Below, one piece after another: positions 6,957 to 14,092 of a DNA stretch of 17,382 bases; positions within the stretch are counted from its first letter, which is position 1; each line of letters begins with the position of its first letter. The position numbers were made by a program, and so were the translations under genes. Origin of the DNA: Dehalococcoidales bacterium (GTDB lineage Bacteria > Chloroflexota > Dehalococcoidia > Dehalococcoidales > UBA2162); contig JAENIS010000024.1 of the NCBI GenBank assembly GCA_016844285.1, forward strand, positions 1-17,382, in the 5' to 3' direction. Below the pieces are notes generated by a model, which made no database searches, had not been told where the DNA came from, and saw nothing but the letters and a program-made list of their open reading frames with translations.

Positions 6957-8030
6957 CTATGGTAAAGCAAGAGCGCCGGGTATGTACTCCGGAGGCCGCA
7001 CTGCCCTGAGCTTTAATGAACCCGTTTCACAGGTAACGACACAGACACCACAGCCGAAGCATTTTTCACCATCGACTACTGCTTTGAGCTTCTTGCTACC
7101 AGCGGGACGCTGCATATCAATGGCATCAAACTGGCAGCGGTTGATACATGTCTGGCAGCCCTTACATTGTTCCGTGTCTACATATGCCTGATAACGCGAT
7201 TTCGCCCATGCTTTCCCAATAGACATTTTGGCCTGGTCTAAGGACACATACGGGAAGCAGCAGTCGCGACAACACTGACAGCTAACGGATGCTCCGACCA
7301 TGTCCGCCTTGTTGTCCCACCGGTGGATAAGTCCATCTTCCTCAATCTGGTCTACCAGTTTCAGTGCTTCTTCCAGGCTCAGTTTAATACCGGAGCCGCG
7401 CTTGAGAGCATACTCGGCTCCGCGGCCTAGTTGGAAACAGTTCCACCTCTCCTCTTCCTTGGTCACGTTACAGTGCCGCTCTACTACAGTGGTCCCGTAG
7501 CGGCAAGGGCAAGGAACTACGGCAATTAGCTCTTGCGCCTTCAGTAATTCACGGAAGTCCTCACAGGGAAGGACTCCCGGCAAACCTTCGATGGCTTTAT
7601 ACGCTGGCACCACGCGACTGTAAGGCTGGTCTGCTTCCAAACGCCGCCTGGCAAACGAGGGGAACATTTCATTCGAGGCAAAATCATCCCACAGTCTATA
7701 GAACTTGGGACTCTTACTCTTAATTCGAGCCGGGGCTGTCTTGGTGGCATCGTGTAGCTGCCCGATGTTTCTCGCAAAACGGTAGCTTTCCACCCGGTCA
7801 AGTTTCCGGGTGAAAACGGCTCCCATTTCGAAGAGAGAATCCAATTCTTGTTTGACGACCTCCAGCGATATCCCCAGCTTTTGAGCCACCTCCTGCGGCG
7901 AGCCTGGTAGTACCGCCGCTATCTGCGCCTGCTGCGGCGTCATCATTTCCTCAAGAACTGCACTCAGACGAGCCGAACCAGGAAAATCCAGGTGCGTGGC
8001 GAGAATATCATAGGCATCCCCTTTCCTCAT
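6957..8030 (-). CDS. Winged-helix/4Fe-4S ferredoxin-domain protein
   Basis: A 357-residue soluble protein. Residues 38-75 (SPQEVAQKLGISLEVVKQEL, then LFEMGAVF) look like a winged-helix domain. The middle has CPCR (174-177) with C187 and C198, and then a dense cluster CQCCRDCC (251-258). The C-terminus is a two-cluster ferredoxin: C289-x2-C292-x2-C295-x3-C299 and C324-x2-C327-x2-C330-x3-C334. Proteins of this architecture are common in strict anaerobes and are thought to transfer electrons to partner oxidoreductases, though specific reactions are mostly unproven. The HTH-like part may be only a structural module. ATG 8030 has GAGGAGGT five bases upstream. It lies between the dehydratase and NIPSNAP genes, so it could be an electron donor for the dehydratase; this is inferred from context only. 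Confidence 0.85.
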   Translation of the reverse strand: MRKGDAYDILATHLDFPGSARLSAVLEEMMTPQQAQIAAVLPGSPQEVAQKLGISLEVVKQELDSLFEMGAVFTRKLDRVESYRFARNIGQLHDATKTAPARIKSKSPKFYRLWDDFASNEMFPSFARRRLEADQPYSRVVPAYKAIEGLPGVLPCEDFRELLKAQELIAVVPCPCRYGTTVVERHCNVTKEEERWNCFQLGRGAEYALKRGSGIKLSLEEALKLVDQIEEDGLIHRWDNKADMVGASVSCQCCRDCCFPYVSLDQAKMSIGKAWAKSRYQAYVDTEQCKGCQTCINRCQFDAIDMQRPAGSKKLKAVVDGEKCFGCGVCVVTCETGSLKLRAVRPPEYIPGALALP

Positions 8031-8375
8031 TACCTACCTCCTCATTGTCTGGCGATACGATGACAAGCTTGAAGCAATTCTACTCAAGCATTTTGCTATC
8101 AGTAAGTTCTCAAAACCACCACTAGCTTGCTTGTTAGGAATGAACGCTTTCTCCTGCATGAGTCTCATTATACTCTGCCTGAGTACGGCAGTTCCAGTTT
8201 GTGTACTCAGCAACCATTAATCAGGAAGATGAAAAGGGGTACTGGGAGTGACTTAGCCATGATTACATTTGGGATAAGTCCTGAAGCATCTTGGCATGCA
8301 GTAGTATGATAACATTCTGACGAAAGGTTACGTTCCCAATCTCGACGGGTAGTATGGTGGCGACCTCAGCGCAGT
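8031..8375. other. Intergenic stretch, no gene recognised
   Basis: About 345 bp precede the Fe-S gene start. Short open frames on both strands lack ribosome sites and family resemblance. It presumably contains the Fe-S gene promoter, but no clear -35/-10 pair stands out beyond the ribosome site. Confidence 0.3.
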
Positions 8376-8545
8376 TTGACAACCGACATCACCAGCGACG
8401 CAACAGATGTTGATAATGATTATTGGATGAACTATGCCAAGACGGCTAACCGCTATGACCTGGAGGAGGCAAAGCGCTTGCTGAAGGAGGCCGTCTATCC
8501 GAATGGTTTCAGCATCAAGTGTCATAGCGATGTTGCCCATGAAGT
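8376..8545 (+). pseudogene. Fragment of a family 5 extracellular solute-binding protein (peptide/nickel ABC transporter)
   Basis: A plus-strand frame contains RYDLEEAKRLLKEAVYPNGF, closely matching the YDPEKAKxLLxEAGYPNGF signature of SBP_bac_5 proteins, preceded by DNDYWMNYAKTA. Only about 50 residues of a family of 500 or more are present. The similarity stops near 8530-8545, exactly where a minus-strand DUF2779-like fragment begins. There is no ribosome site or signal peptide, so this is an isolated internal piece left by rearrangement. Confidence 0.5.
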
Positions 8546-8741
8546 CTTCGAGCGGTACGTCCAATCCTCCGGGGAAGAGCTTCTTTGCCAATTTGCCCAC
8601 CAGGTGTCCCTGGGCGAAGATATGCTGGGTGGCGGCATCTGGTTCGGGTATCCTTTTTGGCTCGTTAGAGGCAATCCACAGTAGCCTGGTGCACTGGATA
8701 CCGTTAAGCCAGGGAAAATTGGATAACATTAGTGGTGACAC
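8499..8741 (-). pseudogene. N-terminal remnant of a DUF2779-like protein (copy A)
   Basis: The minus-strand frame carries NGIQCTRLLW, EPDAATQHIFAQGHLVGKLA and LFPGGLDVPLEDF. This matches the start of DUF2779/PD-(D/E)XK-like proteins, which typically begin with a GLQCPKRLW motif followed by F.QG..VG.LA...FPGG. Only about 70 of the usual several hundred residues remain before the sequence runs into the oppositely oriented solute-binding fragment. A related, also broken copy lies at 14093-14310. The frame stays open to 8328, but resemblance is lost after about 8500. No function is expected. Confidence 0.6.
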
Positions 8742-8811
8742 TATGCCTTCCTTAATCGTTCAAGTTATGAGATTAGCAGCCCGTCATTTCAAACTCTGCT
8801 GTGACTGAATT

Positions 8812-9016
8812 CTAGGCGGCACGGCAGACGCGAATGGTCACATATTTGTTGTTGACCACTCGGACTACTCCGAAATTCTTGGACGCATCACTCTGCCACA
8901 TCTGAACAGAGCCGTCACCCTCCTTAGTTTAGCGACAAGAGTGAAGTTTCCATCCTTACTGCTCAACCGTGTGGCCAGGAGGCAAGGATCACCGGAAAGT
9001 CATACTCCAACCCGAC
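8812..9016 (-). pseudogene. Frameshifted C-terminal remnant of an unidentified protein
   Basis: Immediately after the dehydratase stop, three minus-strand stretches in different frames read like one protein: GLEYDFPVILASWPHG, then RLSSKDGNFTLVAK, then EGDGSVQMWQSDASKNFGVV, continuing to a stop at 8812 after VTIRVCRAA. Two single-base shifts would join them. I do not recognise the family; the small beta-rich pattern suggests the C-terminal domain of a larger protein. It may be decayed DNA or contain sequencing indels. Confidence 0.4.
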
Positions 9017-9020
9017 ATCA

Positions 9021-10307
9021 TCAGTTTTTGTTGGTTTTATTGGCGATACACAGGTCGAGGAATTCCTCCAGCCTTTGATACATCAAGGACTTTTCACCCT
9101 CGGTCATAAAGTGCTCCCTTCCCTCTAAACCAAGTACGGGAATGCCAATTTCCTTGGTAACCCTGTCAGCGGTGATCTTGTTGAAACCTCTGGTAACGAT
9201 GCACCCTACCTGCTGAAAATCAACTAACGCATCTACTTTTAGCTCCCGGCATATTTTAATAAGGGGGTCAATCCACTCGCTAGCTCCGTGTCCCCAGGTA
9301 TTATAGTTATGGTACGTTGCTACCTCCTCTAGTGGTGTCAGTTTCCGTCCATAGTCCCTTGTTGTTTCATAGGGATCCCGGTCACCGGCGCAATATCTCT
9401 GGGGGCCCGTACCATTGTTAAACCAGACCAGACTGACCCCTTTTTTAGTCAGGAGGTCCATGGTTCCCCTGCCGTAGTTGAAGGTACTGGTCCAGGCAAT
9501 GCGCAACTTCTCCTCTTTGACGCCGCCTATCCCTTTCTCCGCCCGTTCGTGCGCTTCTTCGTGGTAAAGCTTCAAATACTCCATACCCTTAGGGTTACAA
9601 TCTCCCCCTGGTCGCAACCCCAACCGGGCAGCATCCTGGGAAGATACCGGGCAGGGCACCCTCTTCCTTAACTCGTATAAGTCACGCAGATAAGGCGCCG
9701 CCTGCTGGTCCATTTCTAACGACTCGATGAGCTTGTCTTCATCGTACTTGATACCGGGTACGGTTGCTTCGGCAAATTCGATTAGCTGACCGAGCTGCTC
9801 AGCGACGAAGCGAACACTCTTATCGCCCTTATCCTTACCCTTTTCTAACCTTAGAATCTCAAAAAAGGGCACTCCCATATATTTAGCGATGCTCATCGGT
9901 GACCACATTCCCTCAGGACCGCAAGGGGAATGCATGCAGGAAATCAGTCTGGGTATCGGTACTTCGCCATTGAGATACAGGGCTACAGGAGGCATGGTAC
10001 GGTCGCAGGTATGGTCGGGGAACCCGAATTTGCTGACCGCCAAATCTCGATACTTCTGCGGGTTTCGCACTCTATCACCCCAGCCACTAAGACTACATGC
10101 TTCAAACCCCAGAGGTCGAATTAATCTACCAGCACCGCTCAACATGGCAAAGGGCTTGCCGGCCTTCCAGTTCTCCTCAAGCTCCAGCCACTCTTCCAGT
10201 TCTATTTCGTAAAGCAATTTATTACATTTCATATATTCGGGGCGAGGATTTTCCTCAATATTCTTTATCCTTCTGCGTGCGTTGTCAATTTGATCCTGGA
10301 TAAACAC
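9021..10307 (-). CDS. 2-hydroxyacyl-CoA dehydratase subunit (HgdB/BcrB-like)
   Basis: A 428-residue member of the 2-hydroxyacyl-CoA dehydratase/benzoyl-CoA reductase family. These heterodimers carry 4Fe-4S clusters and use ATP-driven one-electron reduction, supplied by a separate activator, to dehydrate 2-hydroxyacyl-CoA or reduce aromatic CoA esters. Supporting features are GFEACSLSGWGDR (68-79), candidate cluster cysteines C101 (DHTCDRT), C124 and C129 (ISCMHSPCGPEG) and C369 (DFQQVGCIVTRG), and the C-terminal IPVLGLEGREHF segment. The start is GTG 10307 with AGGAGG seven bases upstream. The gene directly upstream (10376-10631) appears to be its ruined partner subunit, and no activator ATPase is visible. 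The protein may pair with a subunit encoded elsewhere, or the locus may be dying. Confidence 0.85.
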   Translation of the reverse strand: MFIQDQIDNARRRIKNIEENPRPEYMKCNKLLYEIELEEWLELEENWKAGKPFAMLSGAGRLIRPLGFEACSLSGWGDRVRNPQKYRDLAVSKFGFPDHTCDRTMPPVALYLNGEVPIPRLISCMHSPCGPEGMWSPMSIAKYMGVPFFEILRLEKGKDKGDKSVRFVAEQLGQLIEFAEATVPGIKYDEDKLIESLEMDQQAAPYLRDLYELRKRVPCPVSSQDAARLGLRPGGDCNPKGMEYLKLYHEEAHERAEKGIGGVKEEKLRIAWTSTFNYGRGTMDLLTKKGVSLVWFNNGTGPQRYCAGDRDPYETTRDYGRKLTPLEEVATYHNYNTWGHGASEWIDPLIKICRELKVDALVDFQQVGCIVTRGFNKITADRVTKEIGIPVLGLEGREHFMTEGEKSLMYQRLEEFLDLCIANKTNKN

Positions 10308-10375
10308 TTTTATTCCTCCTGATTCTTTATTTTGTTAGCCCTTCGTCTTTTCTAGTAACGACTTTATGGTTACAA

Positions 10376-10631
10376 TCACACCACAACCCCCAACGTTTCC
10401 AGGAAGGCACCTACCCTGGTGCTTAGTTGCCCCACATTTCCCACGTCATAACCCCGGCCTATCCGCACCAGGGGCATATTCTGGCGGGCTAGTGCCCGAA
10501 CCAGTAAAGGGGCACGACATTGGCGCGGTGGGGAAAACTCTTTTGGCCTCTAAAGCGTGTTTCCTCCTGTTTTCGGGGCTATTCCCTTTGACTAGCGAAC
10601 TTAGCCGGCTTTCTAATCTTTCCTCGTTCAT
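10376..10631 (-). pseudogene. Internally deleted 2-hydroxyacyl-CoA dehydratase partner subunit
   Basis: A well-formed gene start (ATG 10631, with AAAAGGAGG upstream and a promoter at 10664-10693) opens MNEERLESRLSSLVKGN and SPENRRKHALEAKR, like the N-terminus of dehydratase/benzoyl-CoA reductase subunits. The match then breaks, and this frame stops at 10446. In the adjacent frame the sequence APLVRIGRGYDVGNVGQLST followed by RVGAFLETLG matches the family's C-terminal ending (DY..G..GQ..TRV.AFLE.L), with a stop at 10376. About 350 central residues, including all cluster cysteines, are missing. It lies 68 bp upstream of the intact subunit gene, as expected for the partner in a two-subunit operon. 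Confidence 0.6.
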
Positions 10632-10663
10632 ATGACCTTTCCTCCTTTTCGCTCTCAGTTTTG

Positions 10664-10693
10664 ATTATCCTTTATTCATTTGACCTGCACCAA
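10664..10693 (-). promoter_or_regulatory. Putative promoter of the dehydratase operon
   Basis: On the minus strand TTGGTG (10693-10688) and GATAAT (10669-10664) are spaced by 18 bp, about 30 bp upstream of the decayed subunit start. The -10 has one mismatch to consensus and the -35 is weaker. It would drive the remnant and the intact dehydratase gene together. Confidence 0.45.
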
Positions 10694-10709
10694 GTAGTTG
10701 TATCAGGCC

Positions 10710-11240
10710 TTATGTTAGCGCCACCATTATAATAGCTTCAGGTACGGGTGGACGGTAGTTCTTGTCCCGGTGCCGTTCAAAACCAAGCCTTTCCGGATAT
10801 GGCGATAATAGCACCAGTGTGGAATCGTTGCAAGGGGCTACCTTCTTTTGAGCGGCTATGACAGAAGAGACACACTCCTGACATTTGTGCAGGCCTCGCT
10901 GGTACTTTGACCCCGGCACTTCCGATTGGATAGTCTTCGGCACAAGTCCCGACTAGATTCCCAGCTTGAGGGGCAAGATTAACTAAGCCGTATCCGCTCC
11001 ACCTCGGTGTCACCGACGTGGTAATTGTAATCCTGTAAAAGTTTGCCTCTTTGCCTCGATAGGTAACACTTGTTAGCCGTGTTCAGCCTCTCGCCGTTGA
11101 CTAGCCTTTACCCTATCCTCTTAAGCCTTTCAGGCAAGGCGTTGAAAGTAGCTCTGGTATCCAGTCGGTATCGGTATCAGAGATATGGAGACATAGTGCC
11201 ACTGTTGCCTGTCGGCTACTATCTCCCCCTTACGTTTATA
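10710..11240 (-). pseudogene. Debris of an unidentified minus-strand gene
   Basis: The roughly 600-bp gap holds several protein-like minus-strand stretches in shifting frames: GEIVADRQQWHYVSISLIPI near 11210, LVNGERLNTANKCY and LLQDYNYHVGDTEVERIRL near 11000-11110, SGYGLVNLAPQAGNLVGTC near 10990, and HKCQECVSSVIAAQKKVAP followed by LSPYPERLGFERHRDKNY, which ends at 10710. Stops and frameshifts separate them. No family is recognised with confidence; the KCQEC pair could bind metal. Interpreted as an eroded gene or genes. Confidence 0.3.
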
Positions 11241-11246
11241 TTCAGA

Positions 11247-12029
11247 TTAGCTAAATGTTTGTCTGAAGAACTTCGTAGCGTTCTTAAGCAAGACCTTTTC
11301 CTGCACCTCACGGCTAACTGGTAAAGCTTTAAACTGTCTAATCCACTCTTCTGGTTCGAAGAGGGGATAACCACTCCCGAACATCACCTTGTCCTGTAGC
11401 CCGGCACTGGTAAACTTAACCAGATTGTCAGAAAAGTCCTTTGGGTAGCCGGCCGAGAGTTCAATATAGACATTCTTTTTGTAGGTCGCTATTGCCAGCG
11501 TCTCATCTTGCCAGGGGAAAGAGGGATGGCAGGCAATTATGGTGAGGCCGGGGAAGTCGGAAGCCACGTCGTCAATATAGGGAATCGGTTTATTGTATTC
11601 AAGGTGGTGAGTTCCCATACCCTGAATCGTTCCGGTATGTACCATGATGGGCACACCAAGTTCCTGTATCTTCTCCCAGAGGGGGTAGAATCTCTTATCG
11701 TTCAGGAAAAACTCCTGTCGGTAAGGCTCAAACTTGAGGCCTTTAAGCCCCAGTTCCTTAACCGCTCGTTCCGCCTCATATAGTGCCAGCTTCCCTAGCC
11801 ACGGGTCTACACTACCGATTCCCGCAAACCTGTTAGGGTATTTCTTAACCACGGCGGCAACGTAGTCATTTGTCACGTCCACATCCCCTGTGACCGTTCT
11901 GGAGTCCCGACCCAGGATATTGCCAAAGATGTCCAGGCTGGCGTATTTTGCGGCAAGCTTTTCCACCTTTTTCCCTGGTCCCCCGGCATCAACCGGAACG
12001 TGAACATGGACATCGTAGCCTTTAGGCAT
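11247..12029 (-). CDS. Amidohydrolase-2 family TIM-barrel hydrolase/decarboxylase
   Basis: A 260-residue protein of the amidohydrolase-related (ACMSD-like) family, whose members hydrolyse or decarboxylate small cyclic or carboxylic acids at a metal site. Visible ligands are DVHVH (His8, His10), VHTG (His131) and ACHPSFPW (His168). KELGLKGLKFEPYR and FFLNDKRFYPLWEK are typical. The usual fifth element, GSDYP with its catalytic Asp, reads MFGSGYP, so Gly220 replaces the Asp. The protein is also slightly shorter than common relatives of about 280-300 residues, chiefly near the N-terminus. ATG 12029 is preceded by GAGGAGG nine bases upstream. It lies between the thiolase-like/DUF35 pair and the dehydratase genes. 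Metal binding through four His may persist, but catalysis could be altered or lost. Confidence 0.85.
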   Translation of the reverse strand: MPKGYDVHVHVPVDAGGPGKKVEKLAAKYASLDIFGNILGRDSRTVTGDVDVTNDYVAAVVKKYPNRFAGIGSVDPWLGKLALYEAERAVKELGLKGLKFEPYRQEFFLNDKRFYPLWEKIQELGVPIMVHTGTIQGMGTHHLEYNKPIPYIDDVASDFPGLTIIACHPSFPWQDETLAIATYKKNVYIELSAGYPKDFSDNLVKFTSAGLQDKVMFGSGYPLFEPEEWIRQFKALPVSREVQEKVLLKNATKFFRQTFS

Positions 12030-12310
12030 GGTTCAATTCCTCCTCTGATACTTCATTTCACATGATAAATACTCACTTCTTTTAGAGGTCACAGATAACG
12101 GTCTCCAGTCCCTAACCATAACAGAAGCCCAAAACAGATATCGGTTAATCATTCTGGATGAGTCCGTCAGGGTTAATCGGTCTTGTTGATGCTCTGGATA
12201 AGGTAATTCTACACCCTCAGTAGCTTTACAACAAGACACCCTCTCTTTGCCCTCTTTGGATTATTTTATTAAAGTAAATCTGGCTGGTAAGGCTAGCCTT
12301 TTGCCTGATT
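12030..12310. other. Gap upstream of the amidohydrolase gene
   Basis: No intact gene is visible. A 12-bp perfect palindrome AAGGCTAGCCTT occurs at 12289-12300, and a T-rich stretch precedes it. Promoter elements for the amidohydrolase gene must lie near 12050-12120, but none matches consensus well. Confidence 0.3.
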
Positions 12311-12427
12311 CTATGTGGTCTCTTTTATCTTGAGGTAGGACATTTCGGCCAATATGTAAACCCTGTGAAGTATCTCATTGTATTTGGCCTCAATGGTCAC
12401 TTCGTAGAGGACAGCAGAGCTTAAACT
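12311..12427 (-). pseudogene. Orphan protein-coding tail overlapping the DUF35 3' end
   Basis: In the frame next to DUF35, the minus strand reads SSAVLYEVTIEAKYNEILHR, then VYILAEMSYLKIKETT, and stops at 12311. The composition is protein-like, but there is no start or ribosome site, and it overlaps the last 13 codons of DUF35. DUF35 itself ends in an atypical KLCCPLRSDH tail. The simplest reading is a deletion that fused the DUF35 end to the end of another gene. Family unknown. Confidence 0.35.
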
Positions 12428-12818
12428 TTGGTAGAGTTATTTCTTCGGTAACATCCTCAAAAACGACCTCGACGGGCATGTCTATTCTAATTTCATAGGG
12501 GTCAGAGTTAACGATGTTGCTTATCATGAATACTCCTTCCTGTAATTGCACCAGCACCGTGGCGAAGGGTACCTTACCTACAAATCCGGGGTGCACAGGT
12601 TGAACAGTAATCACATAGCTATAGATTTTCCCTTTCCCAGCCGACTTAACCCATTCAACATCCATGGAGTTGCATACGTGGCACATGGGGCTGGGTGGAT
12701 AGCGATATGTCTTGCAATGAGGGCACCTGGGCAGTACAAGTTCGTGTCTCTTGCAAGCTTGCCAAAATTCGGCGTTATCCGGGTCAATCACAGGCAACGG
12801 GAGATGGGCGTTAGTCAC
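12390..12818 (-). CDS. DUF35 (Zn-ribbon plus OB-fold) protein, thiolase partner
   Basis: A 142-residue protein with the complete DUF35 layout. It has the N-terminal PLPVIDPDNAEFWQACKRHE helix, a rubredoxin-like zinc ribbon (CPHC at 32-35, CHVC at 46-49) and an OB-fold from about 55 to 130 (SAGKGKIYSYVIT, HPGF, FATVLVQLQEG, IDMPVEVVFED). DUF35 proteins form complexes with thiolase-like acyltransferases, for example in sterol side-chain and archaeal HMG-CoA pathways, probably channelling acyl-CoA. The gene begins with GTG 12818 behind GAGGAGGT, only four bases after the thiolase stop, a classic coupled pair. The last ten residues deviate from the family norm and a stray reading frame continues past its stop, suggesting a rearranged 3' end. 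Confidence 0.9.
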   Translation of the reverse strand: MTNAHLPLPVIDPDNAEFWQACKRHELVLPRCPHCKTYRYPPSPMCHVCNSMDVEWVKSAGKGKIYSYVITVQPVHPGFVGKVPFATVLVQLQEGVFMISNIVNSDPYEIRIDMPVEVVFEDVTEEITLPKFKLCCPLRSDH

Positions 12819-12822
12819 TTAC

Positions 12823-13953
12823 TTACCTCCTCAATATTAGGGCACCTGAACCACCAGTACTATCCACGAGTACTAGCTCAGTCCCATCCACCTGAGCAGT
12901 CGAAGTACCTCTGAGCTGCCTAACCGCCTCAGCGATATGATTCATGACGTGAAGATAAGCTTCTGAAAGGTGGCCACCTGCCGTATTAACCGGGAGTTCT
13001 CCTCCTAGTTCAATCCGTCCTCCTTCGACGAAGGAACCACCCTCACCCTTCTTACAAAACCCATAATCTTCTAGAGCAATAATGACCATAGCAGTGAAGT
13101 GGTCGTAGATTTGAGCTACATCAATATCCTTCGGGGTTACCCCTGCCATTTGAAACAGCATGGGAGCAGTATACTTTGCTGTTGTCTCTGTAAGTGCAAG
13201 CCTACCCTCCCCAGCACCCATAGCAGCCTGTACTGCAGCCATTATGTAGGCAGGGCGCTGTCTCAGCACCCTGGCTCTCTCAGCCGAAGTAATAACGACA
13301 GCGCAAGCGCCATCGGTTTCAATACAGCAGTCCAGTAGATGAAAGGGTTCGTAGATTACCCTGGAGTTTTGATGCTCTTCGATAGTTATCGGGTTACGCA
13401 GTATTGCCCTAGGATTCATCGAGCCGTGTTTGCGACAAGCAACAGCTACAGCTCCAAACTGCCGGCTAGTGGTACCGTACTCGTGCATATGCCTTCGGGC
13501 CATGAGGGCATAGCCTTGGCCAGGAACAACCAAACCGAAAGGCTCGGTAAAAGCGGCGCTTCCACGTCCTGCTCGACCAGTAATCTCTCCCCGGCCGTAT
13601 CGCAATCCTGATCTCCCGTTCATAGCTCGGAAAACCACTACATTTGTGGCCATTCTGGTGACAATAGCCTGTACAGCATGATTCACTAGACCACAGGCTG
13701 CCCCTCCAGCAGGACCTACCTCGCCGTAATATTTCAAGTAGGGGATACCGAGGCATGCCGCCACTGCTGACTCAGTGTCAAACTGGACAGCATACTTGAC
13801 TATTCCATCAATATCCGCCGGACATAGCCCAGCGTCGTCCAAAGCGTTCTTAATCGCCTCACTAGCCAAGCTCAACTCGGTTCGGCCTGAGTCCCTTGAG
13901 TACGCTGTTTCCCCTATCCCTACTATGGCACACTTATCTTTTATACTATCCAT
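12823..13953 (-). CDS. Thiolase-like acyl-CoA acetyltransferase (SCP2/lipid-transfer type)
   Basis: About 376 residues with the thiolase fold, beginning DKCAIVGIGETAYSR as SCP2-type thiolases do. Candidate catalytic residues, numbered from ATG 13953, are the Cys in GGAACG (Cys87), His285 in QIYDHF and His328 in NTAGGHLSEAYLH. The ending VDSTGGSGALILRR is standard. These proteins cleave or condense 3-ketoacyl-CoA thioesters and act as complexes with the DUF35 protein encoded next. The start is ambiguous: ATG 13953 has only GGAT close by, while TTG 13962 lies behind a GGAG eleven bases upstream; the ATG is chosen. All the expected blocks are present. The chain length and chemical class of the substrate are unknown. 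Confidence 0.9.
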   Translation of the reverse strand: MDSIKDKCAIVGIGETAYSRDSGRTELSLASEAIKNALDDAGLCPADIDGIVKYAVQFDTESAVAACLGIPYLKYYGEVGPAGGAACGLVNHAVQAIVTRMATNVVVFRAMNGRSGLRYGRGEITGRAGRGSAAFTEPFGLVVPGQGYALMARRHMHEYGTTSRQFGAVAVACRKHGSMNPRAILRNPITIEEHQNSRVIYEPFHLLDCCIETDGACAVVITSAERARVLRQRPAYIMAAVQAAMGAGEGRLALTETTAKYTAPMLFQMAGVTPKDIDVAQIYDHFTAMVIIALEDYGFCKKGEGGSFVEGGRIELGGELPVNTAGGHLSEAYLHVMNHIAEAVRQLRGTSTAQVDGTELVLVDSTGGSGALILRR

Positions 13954-13965
13954 ACCATCCAAATT

Positions 13966-14064
13966 TCAGCTACTCCACTGTACGTACCAGGTAAGTGGGC
14001 GGTCGCTGATTACCCCTTCCTTTTCTGGCTTAACTATTTCTGCCCGTGAAAATATTACTGACAA
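13966..14064 (-). pseudogene. Short coding remnant just upstream of the thiolase gene
   Basis: A minus-strand frame reads LSVIFSRAEIVKPEKEGVIS then DRPLTWYVQWSS and stops at 13966, right before the thiolase start. A neighbouring frame just upstream holds FHDTEGMIWIVERLRDL. Together they resemble the frameshifted end of an unidentified gene that once preceded the thiolase in its operon. Evidence is only composition and position. Confidence 0.25.
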
Positions 14065-14092
14065 AGATCTCGAAGTCTTTCTACAATCCAGA

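Noticed and set aside
8503..8808. 101-codon plus-strand frame downstream of the solute-binding fragment
   Set aside because: Antisense to the DUF2779-like stub, with no family resemblance of its own.
12289..12300. Perfect palindrome AAGGCTAGCCTT as an operator or terminator
   Set aside because: Short, single copy, has no loop for a terminator and is not positioned on a recognisable promoter.
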